From NCBI GenBank assembly GCA_934045905.1, contig OW203761.1:34708964-34772963 (forward strand): a stretch of 64,000 bases of DNA, given 5' to 3'. The first letter of the stretch is position 1. Every line of letters begins with the position of its first letter. Both the position numbers and the translations under genes were made by a program. Positions 58,801-64,000 of this stretch are shown here, one piece after another. The stretch comes from Leuctra nigra (Eukaryota > Arthropoda > Insecta > Plecoptera > Leuctridae). The notes beneath the pieces are model-generated. The model was not told where the DNA came from and searched no databases. It saw only the letters and a program-made list of their open reading frames with translations.

Positions 58801-60162
58801 CGTGGTATACACAGTAATCCAGTGGAATATTCGGCGCTCTGACTGGGCAGTCGTATCTTTGAATAGGTTGTATTGTTTACGCACATGCAAACAAATACGG
58901 TGACGTCAAAATTAATTAATATTCCCAGCAATAGGTGTAACCCAGACGAAGACGCTAATCGACATTTCAAAGATATTTACTTCAAAACTGATGATCAAAT
59001 GCAAAGAAGGTAAACTGCAGAGCAATAATTTAATAAAACGAAACACTACAGACATGTCAACTCACAAGTAACATGCAGAAGAAACAGTGGAAAGGATCCA
59101 TTTAGCAGATATTGAGAGGGTCACATGTCTACAGTACGTTCTACAAGGAATTTGCAACAGCGAAAAATCTATTTTCCATAATTTTAGAATTCCTATTTTC
59201 CACACTAATTTTGTCTAGTTTTCTTACACTACCTCTTCCTCTTTGCCCTCAGGCGCTGAAAGGTCCTTGTAGAACGTACTGTAGTGCCAGTGAATCTCTA
59301 GTGTAAGTAGGTACTCAGTTTGATTTTACAATATTTTCCATCATCTGCCTCGAGTAAAATAAATCCTACTATCCCGATTCAACATCCACGTGTAAGGATC
59401 ATTGCCAAAAGTTTGTAATTTGTAGATATCACAATATATTAGAATATAAGTAGGTTAACAAGACTAAAATAGTCTTTAATCACCTATCTACATATATATG
59501 TTTAAAACTCAGAAGTCATCCCAGATTTATAGTTATGGACATTGATTGATTGGTTTCAAATATTACAATAAGATCAGAGTTGGGCTGATACTGCATTGTA
59601 CTACCTACCAACCTTCCCAACTCAATCAGTCATGTCGAGTTCTAGTACTATGTAGTGTACTTAGTACATAGTTGGTACATAGAACTTGGTACTATGTACC
59701 AACCAAGAGGAAGGGAAATAGAATCTACAAAAGGTTCCATTCCTTGAGGGTATTCATGTACAACATTTTTTGAGATGTCTAAAGTCCACTTAGTTCAGTC
59801 AGCATCTTTGCTTCTAAGCAACATTTGAAAACCTAAAAACTGTTACTCCTAAATACTCTCCGAAGAATGGAGCCCCTTTATTTAGATTCTATTATATTAT
59901 CATCACAGATGATATACACTACAAATCCAGCTGTTGGACTCACGGAAGTAGTTGAGTATCTCCCGCGTGTACTCCGGAGTGAAGTCCCCGCTATCTAGAT
60001 CGACGTCGCTGAGCTTGAGAGCGGGACTCGGGACGAACCAGTCCTGGTTCTCGTAGCCGGCGTACTCGCAGAGTGTGTCGGCGCGCAGTCGGTAGCGCGG
60101 GATCTGCTCCTCGAGGAGGCTGACGATCTCAACTTCCGGCAGATCTGCGCTGCTGCACACGT
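28299..60162 (-). CDS. milt: milton/TRAK homologue, whole gene in window
   Basis: Adaptor that couples mitochondria, through the GTPase Miro, to kinesin-1 and dynein. Ten shared exons (36770 to 28299) join in phase behind any of three upstream exons. From the 41089 start the protein is 923 residues, from the 48789 start 1027; the third version (from 60162) has its own start outside what I could identify. Conserved parts: HAP1_N coiled coil ([56 protein letters not shown]), then the TRAK/Milton C-terminal domain ([77 protein letters not shown]). Convergent with TOPBP1; the intergenic space holds only transposons and the hairpin. The gene spans at least 32 kb, mostly repeat-filled introns. Confidence 0.95.
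28805..29383 (-). other. milton intron, nothing further
   Basis: 579-bp AT-rich intron between the last two coding exons, no repeat recognised. Confidence 0.6.
29384..29661 (-). CDS. milt: milton exon, Milton/TRAK C-terminal domain
   Basis: [20 protein letters not shown] followed by [10 protein letters not shown], the family's STTTFSSTMSLAKLLQERGI block. Then a Thr/Pro and Ser/Pro-rich stretch ([20 protein letters not shown]). Phase 2 in, phase 1 out (GTAAGT). Confidence 0.92.
29864..30119 (-). CDS. milt: milton exon, Milton domain core
   Basis: [34 protein letters not shown] and [20 protein letters not shown], collinear with the most conserved TRAK block. Phase 1 in, phase 2 out at GTACCT. 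Confidence 0.93.
30309..30497 (-). CDS. milt: milton exon
   Basis: [20 protein letters not shown], then a Gly/Ser stretch and [15 protein letters not shown], matching the vertebrate [14 protein letters not shown]. Phase 1 both sides (GTATGT donor). Confidence 0.92.
30604..30777 (-). CDS. milt: milton exon
   Basis: [20 protein letters not shown], then an Ala/Pro/Gly-rich part and [12 protein letters not shown] (vertebrate LATALHRLSLRR). Phase 1 both sides. The intron upstream contains the palindrome at 30931-31160. Confidence 0.88.
30931..31160. repeat. Near-perfect 230-bp palindrome in a milton intron
   Basis: The two halves are inverted copies around CTGCAG at 31045-31050 with no spacer. 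The inner 46 bases per arm (GACCGCAATATTTCGCCGAT ... to the centre) match exactly. The outer 45 or so bases (GTAAAATACAAATATTTGAA ...) also match; only the A/T tract between them differs in length and by a T. It looks like an inverted duplication of a short sequence, not a MITE with a loop. Confidence 0.9.
31379..31623 (-). CDS. milt: milton exon
   Basis: [20 protein letters not shown]; KxVFDTVR is the vertebrate equivalent. The rest is Ser/Pro-rich. The split TT/G codon joins the preceding exon. Donor GTTAGT, phase 1. Confidence 0.88.
31824..32293. mobile_element. hAT-like element with perfect 8-bp duplication
   Basis: Ends TAGGGATGGCAC and GTGCCATCCCTA are perfect inverted repeats. CAATCAGC flanks both sides (31816-31823 and 32294-32301). 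Subterminal ACCGGTAAATTTACCGGTAA motifs repeat near both ends. 470 bp, non-coding, a hAT MITE. Confidence 0.9.
32444..32742 (-). CDS. milt: milton exon, end of the coiled coil
   Basis: [60 protein letters not shown], then ESLAAEIE-like [20 protein letters not shown]. This is the HAP1_N end and the start of the Milton region. Phase 0 in, phase 2 out at GTAAGT. Confidence 0.93.
32803..33317. mobile_element. Second hAT-like element
   Basis: Ends TAGGGGTGTTC and GAACACCCCTA, flanking octamers CTTTTTCA and CTTTTTCC (7 of 8 match). Many ATCGATTA motifs cluster near both ends, as subterminal repeats do in hAT elements. 515 bp, about 60 bp from a milton exon. Confidence 0.85.
33421..33551 (-). CDS. 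milt: milton exon, coiled coil
   Basis: [20 protein letters not shown] and [20 protein letters not shown], heptad-rich, part of the HAP1_N coiled coil. Acceptor tttacag, donor GTAAAA, phase 1 in, 0 out. Confidence 0.9.
33552..34093 (-). other. milton intron, nothing further
   Basis: AT-rich intron of 542 bp; no repeat or coding similarity recognised. Confidence 0.6.
34094..34469 (-). CDS. milt: milton exon, HAP1_N coiled coil
   Basis: [76 protein letters not shown]. The DLELTARIG stretch is the family's CC1 box (usually AAxxG), which contacts dynein light intermediate chain; here the first Ala is Thr. Donor GTAATA, phase 1. Confidence 0.93.
34890..36359. mobile_element. Foldback-type element with about 580-bp inverted arms
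   Basis: Starts TAGTGAGGGCTGTAAGCAC and ends with its exact complement. TTA flanks both sides (34887-34889, 36360-36362). The arms (about 34890-35480 and 35790-36359) stay homologous throughout, with scattered differences, around a loop of about 310 bp. Both arms contain the same small frame starting [11 protein letters not shown], which I take as fortuitous. The 3-bp TTA duplication hints at PIF/Harbinger mobilisation. 1470 bp in a milton intron. Confidence 0.85.
36694..36770 (-). CDS. milt: milton first shared exon (HAP1_N signature)
   Basis: 77 bp encoding [20 protein letters not shown] and TRLLAE, the most recognisable HAP1_N signature. It is entered in phase 1 and is the common acceptor for all three upstream exons. 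Acceptor tgttccag, donor GTGAGT. Confidence 0.93.
36771..40848 (-). other. milton intron, no feature recognised
   Basis: 4 kb between the shared exon and the short-isoform first exon. I checked for coding similarity and terminal repeats and found none I could name. A C-rich run lies at 37541-37553. Confidence 0.5.
40849..41089 (-). CDS. milt: milton alternative first coding exon (short isoform)
   Basis: 80 codons plus one base from ATG 41089 (context gcgATGG): [15 protein letters not shown], then an acidic tract ([19 protein letters not shown]) to DDDLILE. Donor G/GTAGGC in phase 1 makes [12 protein letters not shown] with the shared exon, restoring the family's VLCSDRV. The surrounding 40.8-41.7 kb is GC-rich, as for a separate promoter. 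The predicted protein is 923 residues. It omits the [13 protein letters not shown] segment. Confidence 0.85.
41090..42339 (-). promoter_or_regulatory. Probable promoter region of the short milton isoform
   Basis: GC/CpG-rich to about 41700, directly upstream of the ATG at 41089, then AT-rich up to the satellite. It fits a TATA-less promoter and 5' UTR; no core motif was chosen. Confidence 0.4.
42340..46070. repeat. 3.7-kb satellite of about 31-bp units
   Basis: About 115-120 tandem copies of a unit reading GTGACATTGTCACCAGACCA + ACTCATATGTC(G), with variants (ATTATCAC, AATTGTCAC, a shortened ACTCATGTGACATT form, and duplicated AGACC). Each unit carries a dyad GTGACA..TGTCAC and a CATATG. A higher-order copy about 971 bp long is present twice: markers CACAAGACC at 44122 and 45093, and CTCATTTGTCG at 44481 and 45452. 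Confidence 0.97.
46071..48236 (-). other. milton intron between satellite and long-isoform exon
   Basis: Contains the 30-bp minisatellite at 46941-47017 and a GC-rich patch at 47590-47880 whose open frames on both strands have no family resemblance. Otherwise nothing recognised. Confidence 0.5.
46941..47017. repeat. 30-bp minisatellite, 2.6 copies
   Basis: CACTGCTGACACTAGAGGAC plus AAGATCAGTA, repeated twice exactly and then partially with one change. Confidence 0.9.
48237..48789 (-). CDS. milt: milton alternative first coding exon (long isoform)
   Basis: 184 codons plus one base. The same frame is open further 5', to a TGA near 48930, but the first ATG is 48789 ([15 protein letters not shown]). 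It encodes two similar [16 protein letters not shown] repeats preceded by (Q/K)E(A/V)TPTR, then [20 protein letters not shown] and [10 protein letters not shown]. Donor G/GTAGTT in phase 1 gives [13 protein letters not shown]. Predicted protein 1027 residues. Flanks (47.6-49.3 kb) are GC-rich. I cannot assign a function to the extension; an upstream untranslated exon is possible. Confidence 0.75.
48790..49320 (-). promoter_or_regulatory. Probable promoter/5' UTR region of the long milton isoform
   Basis: CpG- and GC-rich sequence directly upstream of the ATG at 48789, including the CGTCGTCGT run at 48900. No TATA element in the minus direction stood out. Inference from composition and position only. 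Confidence 0.35.
49321..50227 (-). other. milton intron, nothing recognised
   Basis: AT-rich sequence without coding similarity or paired repeats. Confidence 0.5.
50228..50309. repeat. Hairpin/MITE with 28-base arms
   Basis: TATGGTCGGTGACAGGCAAA...GAACC pairs with 50282-50309 with two mismatches. The loop contains TATAGGCCGGCCCATGCTAT, and most of this word recurs at 55765-55784, so the two loci share an element family. Confidence 0.75.
50310..53122 (-). other. milton long intron segment, no firm feature
   Basis: An open frame on the minus strand at 51663-52094 includes a segment ([20 protein letters not shown]) that looks coding-like and ends near a possible donor, but I recognise no family. 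It may be a pseudogene or repeat fragment. TTAGTTAG repeats occur near 52785. Confidence 0.4.
53123..53216 (+). mobile_element. tRNA-derived SINE-like fragment
   Basis: TGATAGCTCATGTTAGG (A-box-like), then CGTTCGATTCCC at 53193-53204 (B-box-like). No complete acceptor stem, so not called a tRNA gene. Confidence 0.5.
53298..54163. repeat. Tandem duplication, copy 1 (SINE-containing)
   Basis: Nearly the same sequence recurs 943 bp downstream, starting ATGCTGTGAAGATCATCAAT. It contains a tRNA-like head: TGGCTCGGTCACATGAGG, then the B box GGTTCGATCCC at 53506-53516. Its 3' half is made of diverged sub-repeats around AAACCACACAAAAAGGCTCC ATTAC. Confidence 0.9.
54241..55120. repeat. Tandem duplication, copy 2
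   Basis: Second copy, offset exactly 943 bp over most of its length, with only scattered differences (for example CACTGCG becomes CACGGCG beside the B box, which is at 54449-54459). High similarity indicates a recent segmental duplication. Confidence 0.9.
55121..56391 (-). other. milton intron segment
   Basis: Contains a second copy of the GGCCGGCCCATGCTAT word near 55767, shared with the hairpin at 50228. Otherwise nothing recognised. Confidence 0.5.
56392..57112. mobile_element. Inverted repeat with 307-bp near-identical arms
   Basis: Arms 56392-56698 and 56806-57112 pair without any gap (paired coordinates always sum to 113504). The only differences I saw are near the inner end (CTTGG/CTAGG). 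The loop is 107 bp. The outermost bases are TA on both sides (TACAAAAAC ... GTTTTTGTA), which may be the TA target site. Non-coding. Either a young foldback/MITE or a recent inverted duplication. Confidence 0.9.
57113..59128 (-). other. milton intron segment, no firm feature
   Basis: Small open frames at 57522-57785 and 58245-58595 on the + strand have no family resemblance. No terminal repeats identified. Confidence 0.45.
59132..59281. mobile_element. Mariner-like MITE
   Basis: Ends CAGTACGTTCTACAAGGA and TCCTTGTAGAACGTACTG are perfect inverted repeats flanked by TA (59130-59131 and 59282-59283), and CTA/TAG extends the symmetry. 150 bp. Confidence 0.85.
59944..60162 (-). CDS. milt: milton upstream exon with the conserved HAP1 N-terminus
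   Basis: 73 codons: [40 protein letters not shown], then an acidic linker and TREILNYF. This is the conserved N-terminal TRAK segment (family LPEVEIISLLEEQLPxYKLRAD...YENQDW). Acceptor tcccgcag, donor C/GTGAGT in phase 1, giving NYF-LLCSDRVS with the exon at 36770. It is entered in phase 1, so another coding exon with the start lies upstream; I could not identify it. Confidence 0.9.
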
Positions 60163-61329
60163 CTGCGGGACACAAGACCAAGGGATGACATTAGAACACA
60201 CTCACTCTCTAGCATGTTGCAAGATAAAATACAAAGTGACCATTGGCACTAAGGCCAAGTATCTCCTGTAGCAAGATCTCTCGCTAGAAGAACTGTCAAA
60301 ATCAGTGCATGTAGCAGAGGTGGGTGGATGGGGTCTCGAGAGACACTGGGGGCATAAAAACAAAATTGGCCAAGGCTCTGATAGGAGGTAATTTGGGTGG
60401 GGGGGGGGGGGGGGGGGGGGGGGTCGGGAAGAGTTAGTCTTCTTTTGAAAACACCATCAGAAAATATAAAATGTATTGAATTATCAATACTAATTCCAGT
60501 GAGACATGCACTTTAACCTTGCTACCCCCACCCCACATACCTCAAAGACTTTTAATTTCTTTCTCAAACAATCACAATTTATATAATTTTTTGTACGAAA
60601 TCCTACACTTGCACCAAGCGTCTACACTACAGTTACAGAAATAAAAAATAATTCACATCACTCTAAACAAGCAGGAAGGTGTGAGTGTCAAAGAAGGAAT
60701 TGAGCGACCTACTTTCAGACTCTGAAAATAAATCAAACCGTTTTGTCAGTTTGTTTCTGTTAGAAAAATCTTAAAGACGCTTTCAACTGTGTCAGAAATA
60801 TTTAGATTCTACATATAACACGAAATAAAAGATACGTATATTGTGTAATTACCTAAATAAATATTTATGCGAGCAAGAAACTTCAAACTGACATCCAACT
60901 CATGTAAGACGCCCACACACAGGCCTTCAAACAATCGACAACAAATAACAAATACCTTTGATGAAACCATATCAAACATTACCGACTCCAGTGCAAATGC
61001 ATCTTCATCTGTCAATGAGGATTGTCCTAATGGTAATAACGTTTTTCCTTTTGACAGCTGTTTCTGCATGAAATTCTTTCTGTCACATACTGACGTCTTT
61101 GTGTTTCAGGGACATCGATTACCGTCCAAACATTAAACATTTGAAACAATCAAATAAAAACGTCACATTTGAATTAAATTATCTAATGAGTTACGCTACT
61201 TGAATACAAATAAACGGTGGTTGTAAAGACGTCGCGAAAAGCTGTCTAGATAAAAGCTTAAGAGCTCGTGAGTTCTAATATAGTGCACACCTCCTCCCCC
61301 GCTTCTGACGTCAGCCGTGCTAATCGTGA
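60163..61329 (-). other. milton intron upstream of the HAP1 N-terminal exon
   Basis: Holds a 25-base poly(G) run (60399-60423) and, on the minus strand, an ATG at 61069 opening a 38-codon frame to a donor-like AAG/GTATTT at 60957. Its phase 0 end does not fit the phase 1 exon at 60162, so it is not joined here. Confidence 0.4.
60399..60423. repeat. Poly(G) run, 25 bases
   Basis: Uninterrupted 25 G on the + strand inside a longer G-rich patch. Length may be an assembly estimate. Confidence 0.9.
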
Positions 61330-62000
61330 GTGATCACCATCACAACTTCACACCTGTTGTGCACGCAACGAGTAGGTAGAGGTGTAGGGAGATACCGAGA
61401 GGGCGGTGACCTGCTCCAGTCCATCACTGACCTGTTGCCTTCCAGCCATCGAGGATGCGCTCCTTCCTCTGCTGGAGGTCACTGGATCGTCGTCGTGACC
61501 TCGGACGTCCGCTGCCCGATAACATCGCCGGGGATCGAACCCGCAGTGTCCAACACACGTGAACTTCGACCTTTCGGCTCTGAGGTTGAGGACCGCGGGA
61601 CTTTCACTTAGGCTCCCGCCGAGAGTCAAACTTACAGTGCTCACTGATAAGTCGAACGAGTAGGTACATACAATTAGAGAGTTACGTAATCTAAAAGTAA
61701 ACCCAGCGAAGTTTGAACTGCACTGACGACTGGCTGGTGCAAAGTAATTTAGCGCAGATGACGAACTTCGTCTGTGTATATTTGTCGAGTCATAAACATA
61801 GAACTGAACTAAAAACGTCGGGATTTCACTTGTCCTGGACGCGAACTGGGGTAGGGAGGGAATGAGGCCGGGATTGGAACCCTCGACCCCCGCACTGAGT
61901 CGGGACACGAACCCACGACCACACGACTCGCTGCGAGAGGCACGACTAGCAGAGGCGACCAGCAGGAGACCACGTGATCGGGATGGAAATACACACCCGC
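61330..62000 (-). mobile_element. GC-rich region with tRNA-like B boxes (SINE-like)
   Basis: On the minus strand GGGTTCGATCCCC (from about 61534), GTGGGTTCGTGTCCCG and AGGGTTCCAATCCCGG (61860-61915) are B-box-like words spaced as in SINE clusters. The region could also include a GC-rich promoter for the isoform using the exon at 60162; I cannot separate the two. Confidence 0.4.
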
Positions 62001-62097
62001 TGGAAGACAGCCAACTAGACGGGAGAGAATAACGAGACCAAAGACCATGACTTCATCCCCATGCCAAAAGAAATGATGCAGGAAGCCTGACGTGGAG

Positions 62098-62412
62098 GCA
62101 GCGGACATCATGGAGGCATCATGGGCAGCGGACATCATGGGAAGACATAGAGGCATCGGACATAACGGGATGCAGCCGACATAATGGGAAGACATGGAGG
62201 CATCGGACATCACCGGAGACATGGAGGCATCGGACATTACGGGCATCGGACATCACCGGAGACATGGAGGCAGTAGACATTATGGGAAGACATGGAGGAA
62301 TCAATGGAGGCAGAGGGCATCATGGAAGACGTGGAGGCATCATCGGATATCACGGGAAGACGTGGAGGCGTCAATGGAGGAAGAGGGAATCATAGGAATA
62401 CATGGGGCATTA
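62098..62412. repeat. Purine-rich minisatellite
   Basis: Imperfect tandem copies built from GACATGGAGGCATCGGACAT and variants (CACCGGA, TACGGG, TATGGGAA), about 20-35 bp per unit, degrading toward the right. Confidence 0.85.
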
Positions 62413-63069
62413 CGCGGGAAGCATTGCGAAACATTGGATATGGGTGAACGTGGGACTTAATGAGTGATGAAGAGGATGATGATAGATCTCCGATAATTGG
62501 TACTAATAGACGAAGACGTGTGATTTGTTGCAGCTGAAACCTTGAACTGCGAAGATGCCGAAACGATGCCCTCCTTGCGAGTGCGACAAACGAACTCTAA
62601 CGCCATTATGATTCATAGAGTCGCACTTTCTTCCGAATAATGACAAAAATATTGAACGCCAAGTGTTTTTTCTTTAAAGCTGAAATAAATTATTAGTTCA
62701 ACATTCGAGATGAAGTTGATTGACTTACAGACATTTTCTAAGTAACAAACTACAGAAATGTGTGGGGGGGGGGGCGAATTGTTCGAAACAATTCCAGAGG
62801 GAATCCTCTTTCCTTCCGCCTTCTCTTTAACAGATTGTCTCACATTCGCTGTACATTACCTTCGCCCCTCGGCGTTGAACTTCCCAAACCATCCCACAAT
62901 ATTGATCGCACTTCACAGCTGAAGTAGGCCGACCGGCAAGACAGAGTAAACTCGGTACTTACACATTACAGATAAGAGCAATATTAAATTTCCATTCACA
63001 TCCCTCGCAGAGTCATCATCATTAGGCGGCGCGGCCATAACGATGACGATCATCATCATTACCCGACCC

Positions 63070-63110
<41 letters not shown>

Positions 63111-63240
63111 GCGAGACGCGACTAGAACGACTCCACATGAATCATCATTAATCACAGCCAGCAAAGTCATCATCATTATGGTCATCATCATTAGAGCCGA
63201 GTTGAGCAGCCAATAAGAAGAAAGCATCCTCTGCGAACCC
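62413..63240. other. No gene recognised
   Basis: Contains a 12-base G run near 62763 and the (CAT)n tract at 63070-63110. No coding similarity. Confidence 0.5.
63070..63110. repeat. (CAT)n microsatellite
   Basis: About 13 uninterrupted ATC/CAT units, with more scattered ATCATC words on both sides. Confidence 0.95.
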
Positions 63241-63259
63241 TCTACCCCCCACAACCTGG

Positions 63260-63297
63260 TATATAATAATCAGACACTGGGAACAAGGATTTAGTTG
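63260..63297 (+). promoter_or_regulatory. Candidate TATA/initiator promoter
   Basis: TATATAA at 63260-63266 with an initiator-like TTAGTTG about 31 bases downstream (63291-63297). A CCAATAAG word lies about 50 bases upstream of the TATA. Direction is + strand. Confidence 0.5.
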
Positions 63298-63521
63298 GGA
63301 AAGAACCAGCCTTGCAGCATTATCATCTCGTGAAGAATATCAAGTTTGCTTCATTGTTTATCCGATCTACGCAGTAGAGCCGCAGTTTGGATTCATATTT
63401 TCTGAAATAGCATCAGGAACAGTGTGAAAGGACAAGATCCAGTGTAAAAGTGGTTGACTCCGTGTCTGTAAACAGTTCTGCAGATTGGGATTCTGCCAAG
63501 TGTCTGCAGCTTCAACACACT
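63293..63521 (+). other. Candidate 5' UTR exon of a gene beyond the window
   Basis: About 229 bp after the candidate promoter without a single ATG on the + strand, ending CACACT/GTAAGT, a consensus donor. This is the pattern of a non-coding first exon. No coding exon follows before the window ends, so the gene is unidentified. Confidence 0.4.
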
Positions 63522-64000
63522 GTAAGTGTAACAGCAATACATTTAACGATTTTGTGGCAAGACAGAGCTTTGGACTGAATGGACTTTTAGTTCAGACTCG
63601 CTAGTAAACACGGAAGTGAGCGATGTTGTCAACAAGGATGATGAGGGGAAAGAGACATTGAATGGGGTTTCAGGAAGCGAGGGATCAGATAGGACATTGT
63701 AAACTGTAATGGCGTTGTAAAACTACACGTAGAATTGGTCCAAGTGTTGTAAACAAGTACTCACTTTCCCTCTTATCAAACACAGGATGCGTTGAGCAGA
63801 GTAATGATTCTATTATTATGATGCGTAATACGAACATTATTGATAAATAGTGCAATGCGAGGAAAGTTGCTAAACACAAAAAGAAAATCGAAAATGCAAT
63901 TTAAAAGATGTACCTACTACCTATTCCTATTATGAAATTGAGATGGCATTTACAAAAATTATTATTTTAAATTTTCCACCTCCATAAGGACGGCTAGGAA

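Noticed and set aside
62194..62460. Frame with MEASDITGD repeats
   Set aside because: Translation of the purine-rich minisatellite.

Overview
This is arthropod nuclear DNA, almost certainly insect. It is AT-rich, with GT-AG introns, LINEs, MITEs of several superfamilies, tRNA-derived SINE fragments and a long satellite. Two conserved animal genes face each other. The frequent GGTAGGTA/TACCTACC words and TE load recall Hemiptera or Lepidoptera, but the sequence alone does not settle the order. There are no prokaryotic features. All exon models come from reading splice sites, phase and family resemblance; no transcript data were available.

Region 1 (25-16806, + strand): a complete homologue of TOPBP1/Mus101, the BRCT scaffold for replication initiation and ATR checkpoint activation. 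All 22 coding exons join in phase to a 1273-residue protein with BRCT0-1-2, 3, 4-5 and 7-8, plus a tryptophan motif like the ATR-activating domain. I found no BRCT6. Its introns hold a LINE 3' fragment, a SINE-like piece and several TIR elements; one intron (12781-14099) has three insertions side by side.

Region 2 (16807-28298): the intergenic space where the two genes converge. It holds a hAT-like element with near-intact target duplication, a Harbinger/Tourist-like MITE, a truncated LINE, and an apparently intact CR1/L2-like LINE (about 20.6-25.63 kb). In that LINE, ORF1 and ORF2 share a frame, split by one TGA followed by CAATTA, the tobamovirus-type readthrough context. The start of the endonuclease domain, including a conserved Asn, lies between the TGA and the first ORF2 ATG. 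Next come a TTAA-flanked element and a miRNA-sized hairpin at 26398-26474.

Region 3 (28299-60162, - strand): the milton/TRAK homologue, the adaptor that links mitochondria (through Miro) to kinesin and dynein. Ten shared 3' exons run from 36770 to the stop at 28299. Three alternative upstream exons (60162-59944, 48789-48237, 41089-40849) all end in phase 1 and can each join the same acceptor. One carries the conserved HAP1 N-terminal segment; the other two start with their own ATG and omit it. The two starting at 41089 and 48789 give proteins of 923 and 1027 residues. The long introns carry a 3.7-kb satellite of about 31-bp units with a 971-bp higher-order period, two hAT-like elements with (near-)perfect 8-bp target duplications, a 1.47-kb foldback element with TTA duplications, a 307-bp-arm inverted repeat whose arms align without a gap, a palindrome, and a 943-bp tandem duplication containing tRNA-like B boxes.

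Region 4 (60.2-64 kb): GC-rich SINE-like sequence, a purine-rich minisatellite, a (CAT)n run, and a credible + strand promoter (TATA at 63260) with an ATG-free exon ending in a consensus donor at 63521. This is probably the start of a divergently transcribed gene lying beyond the window.
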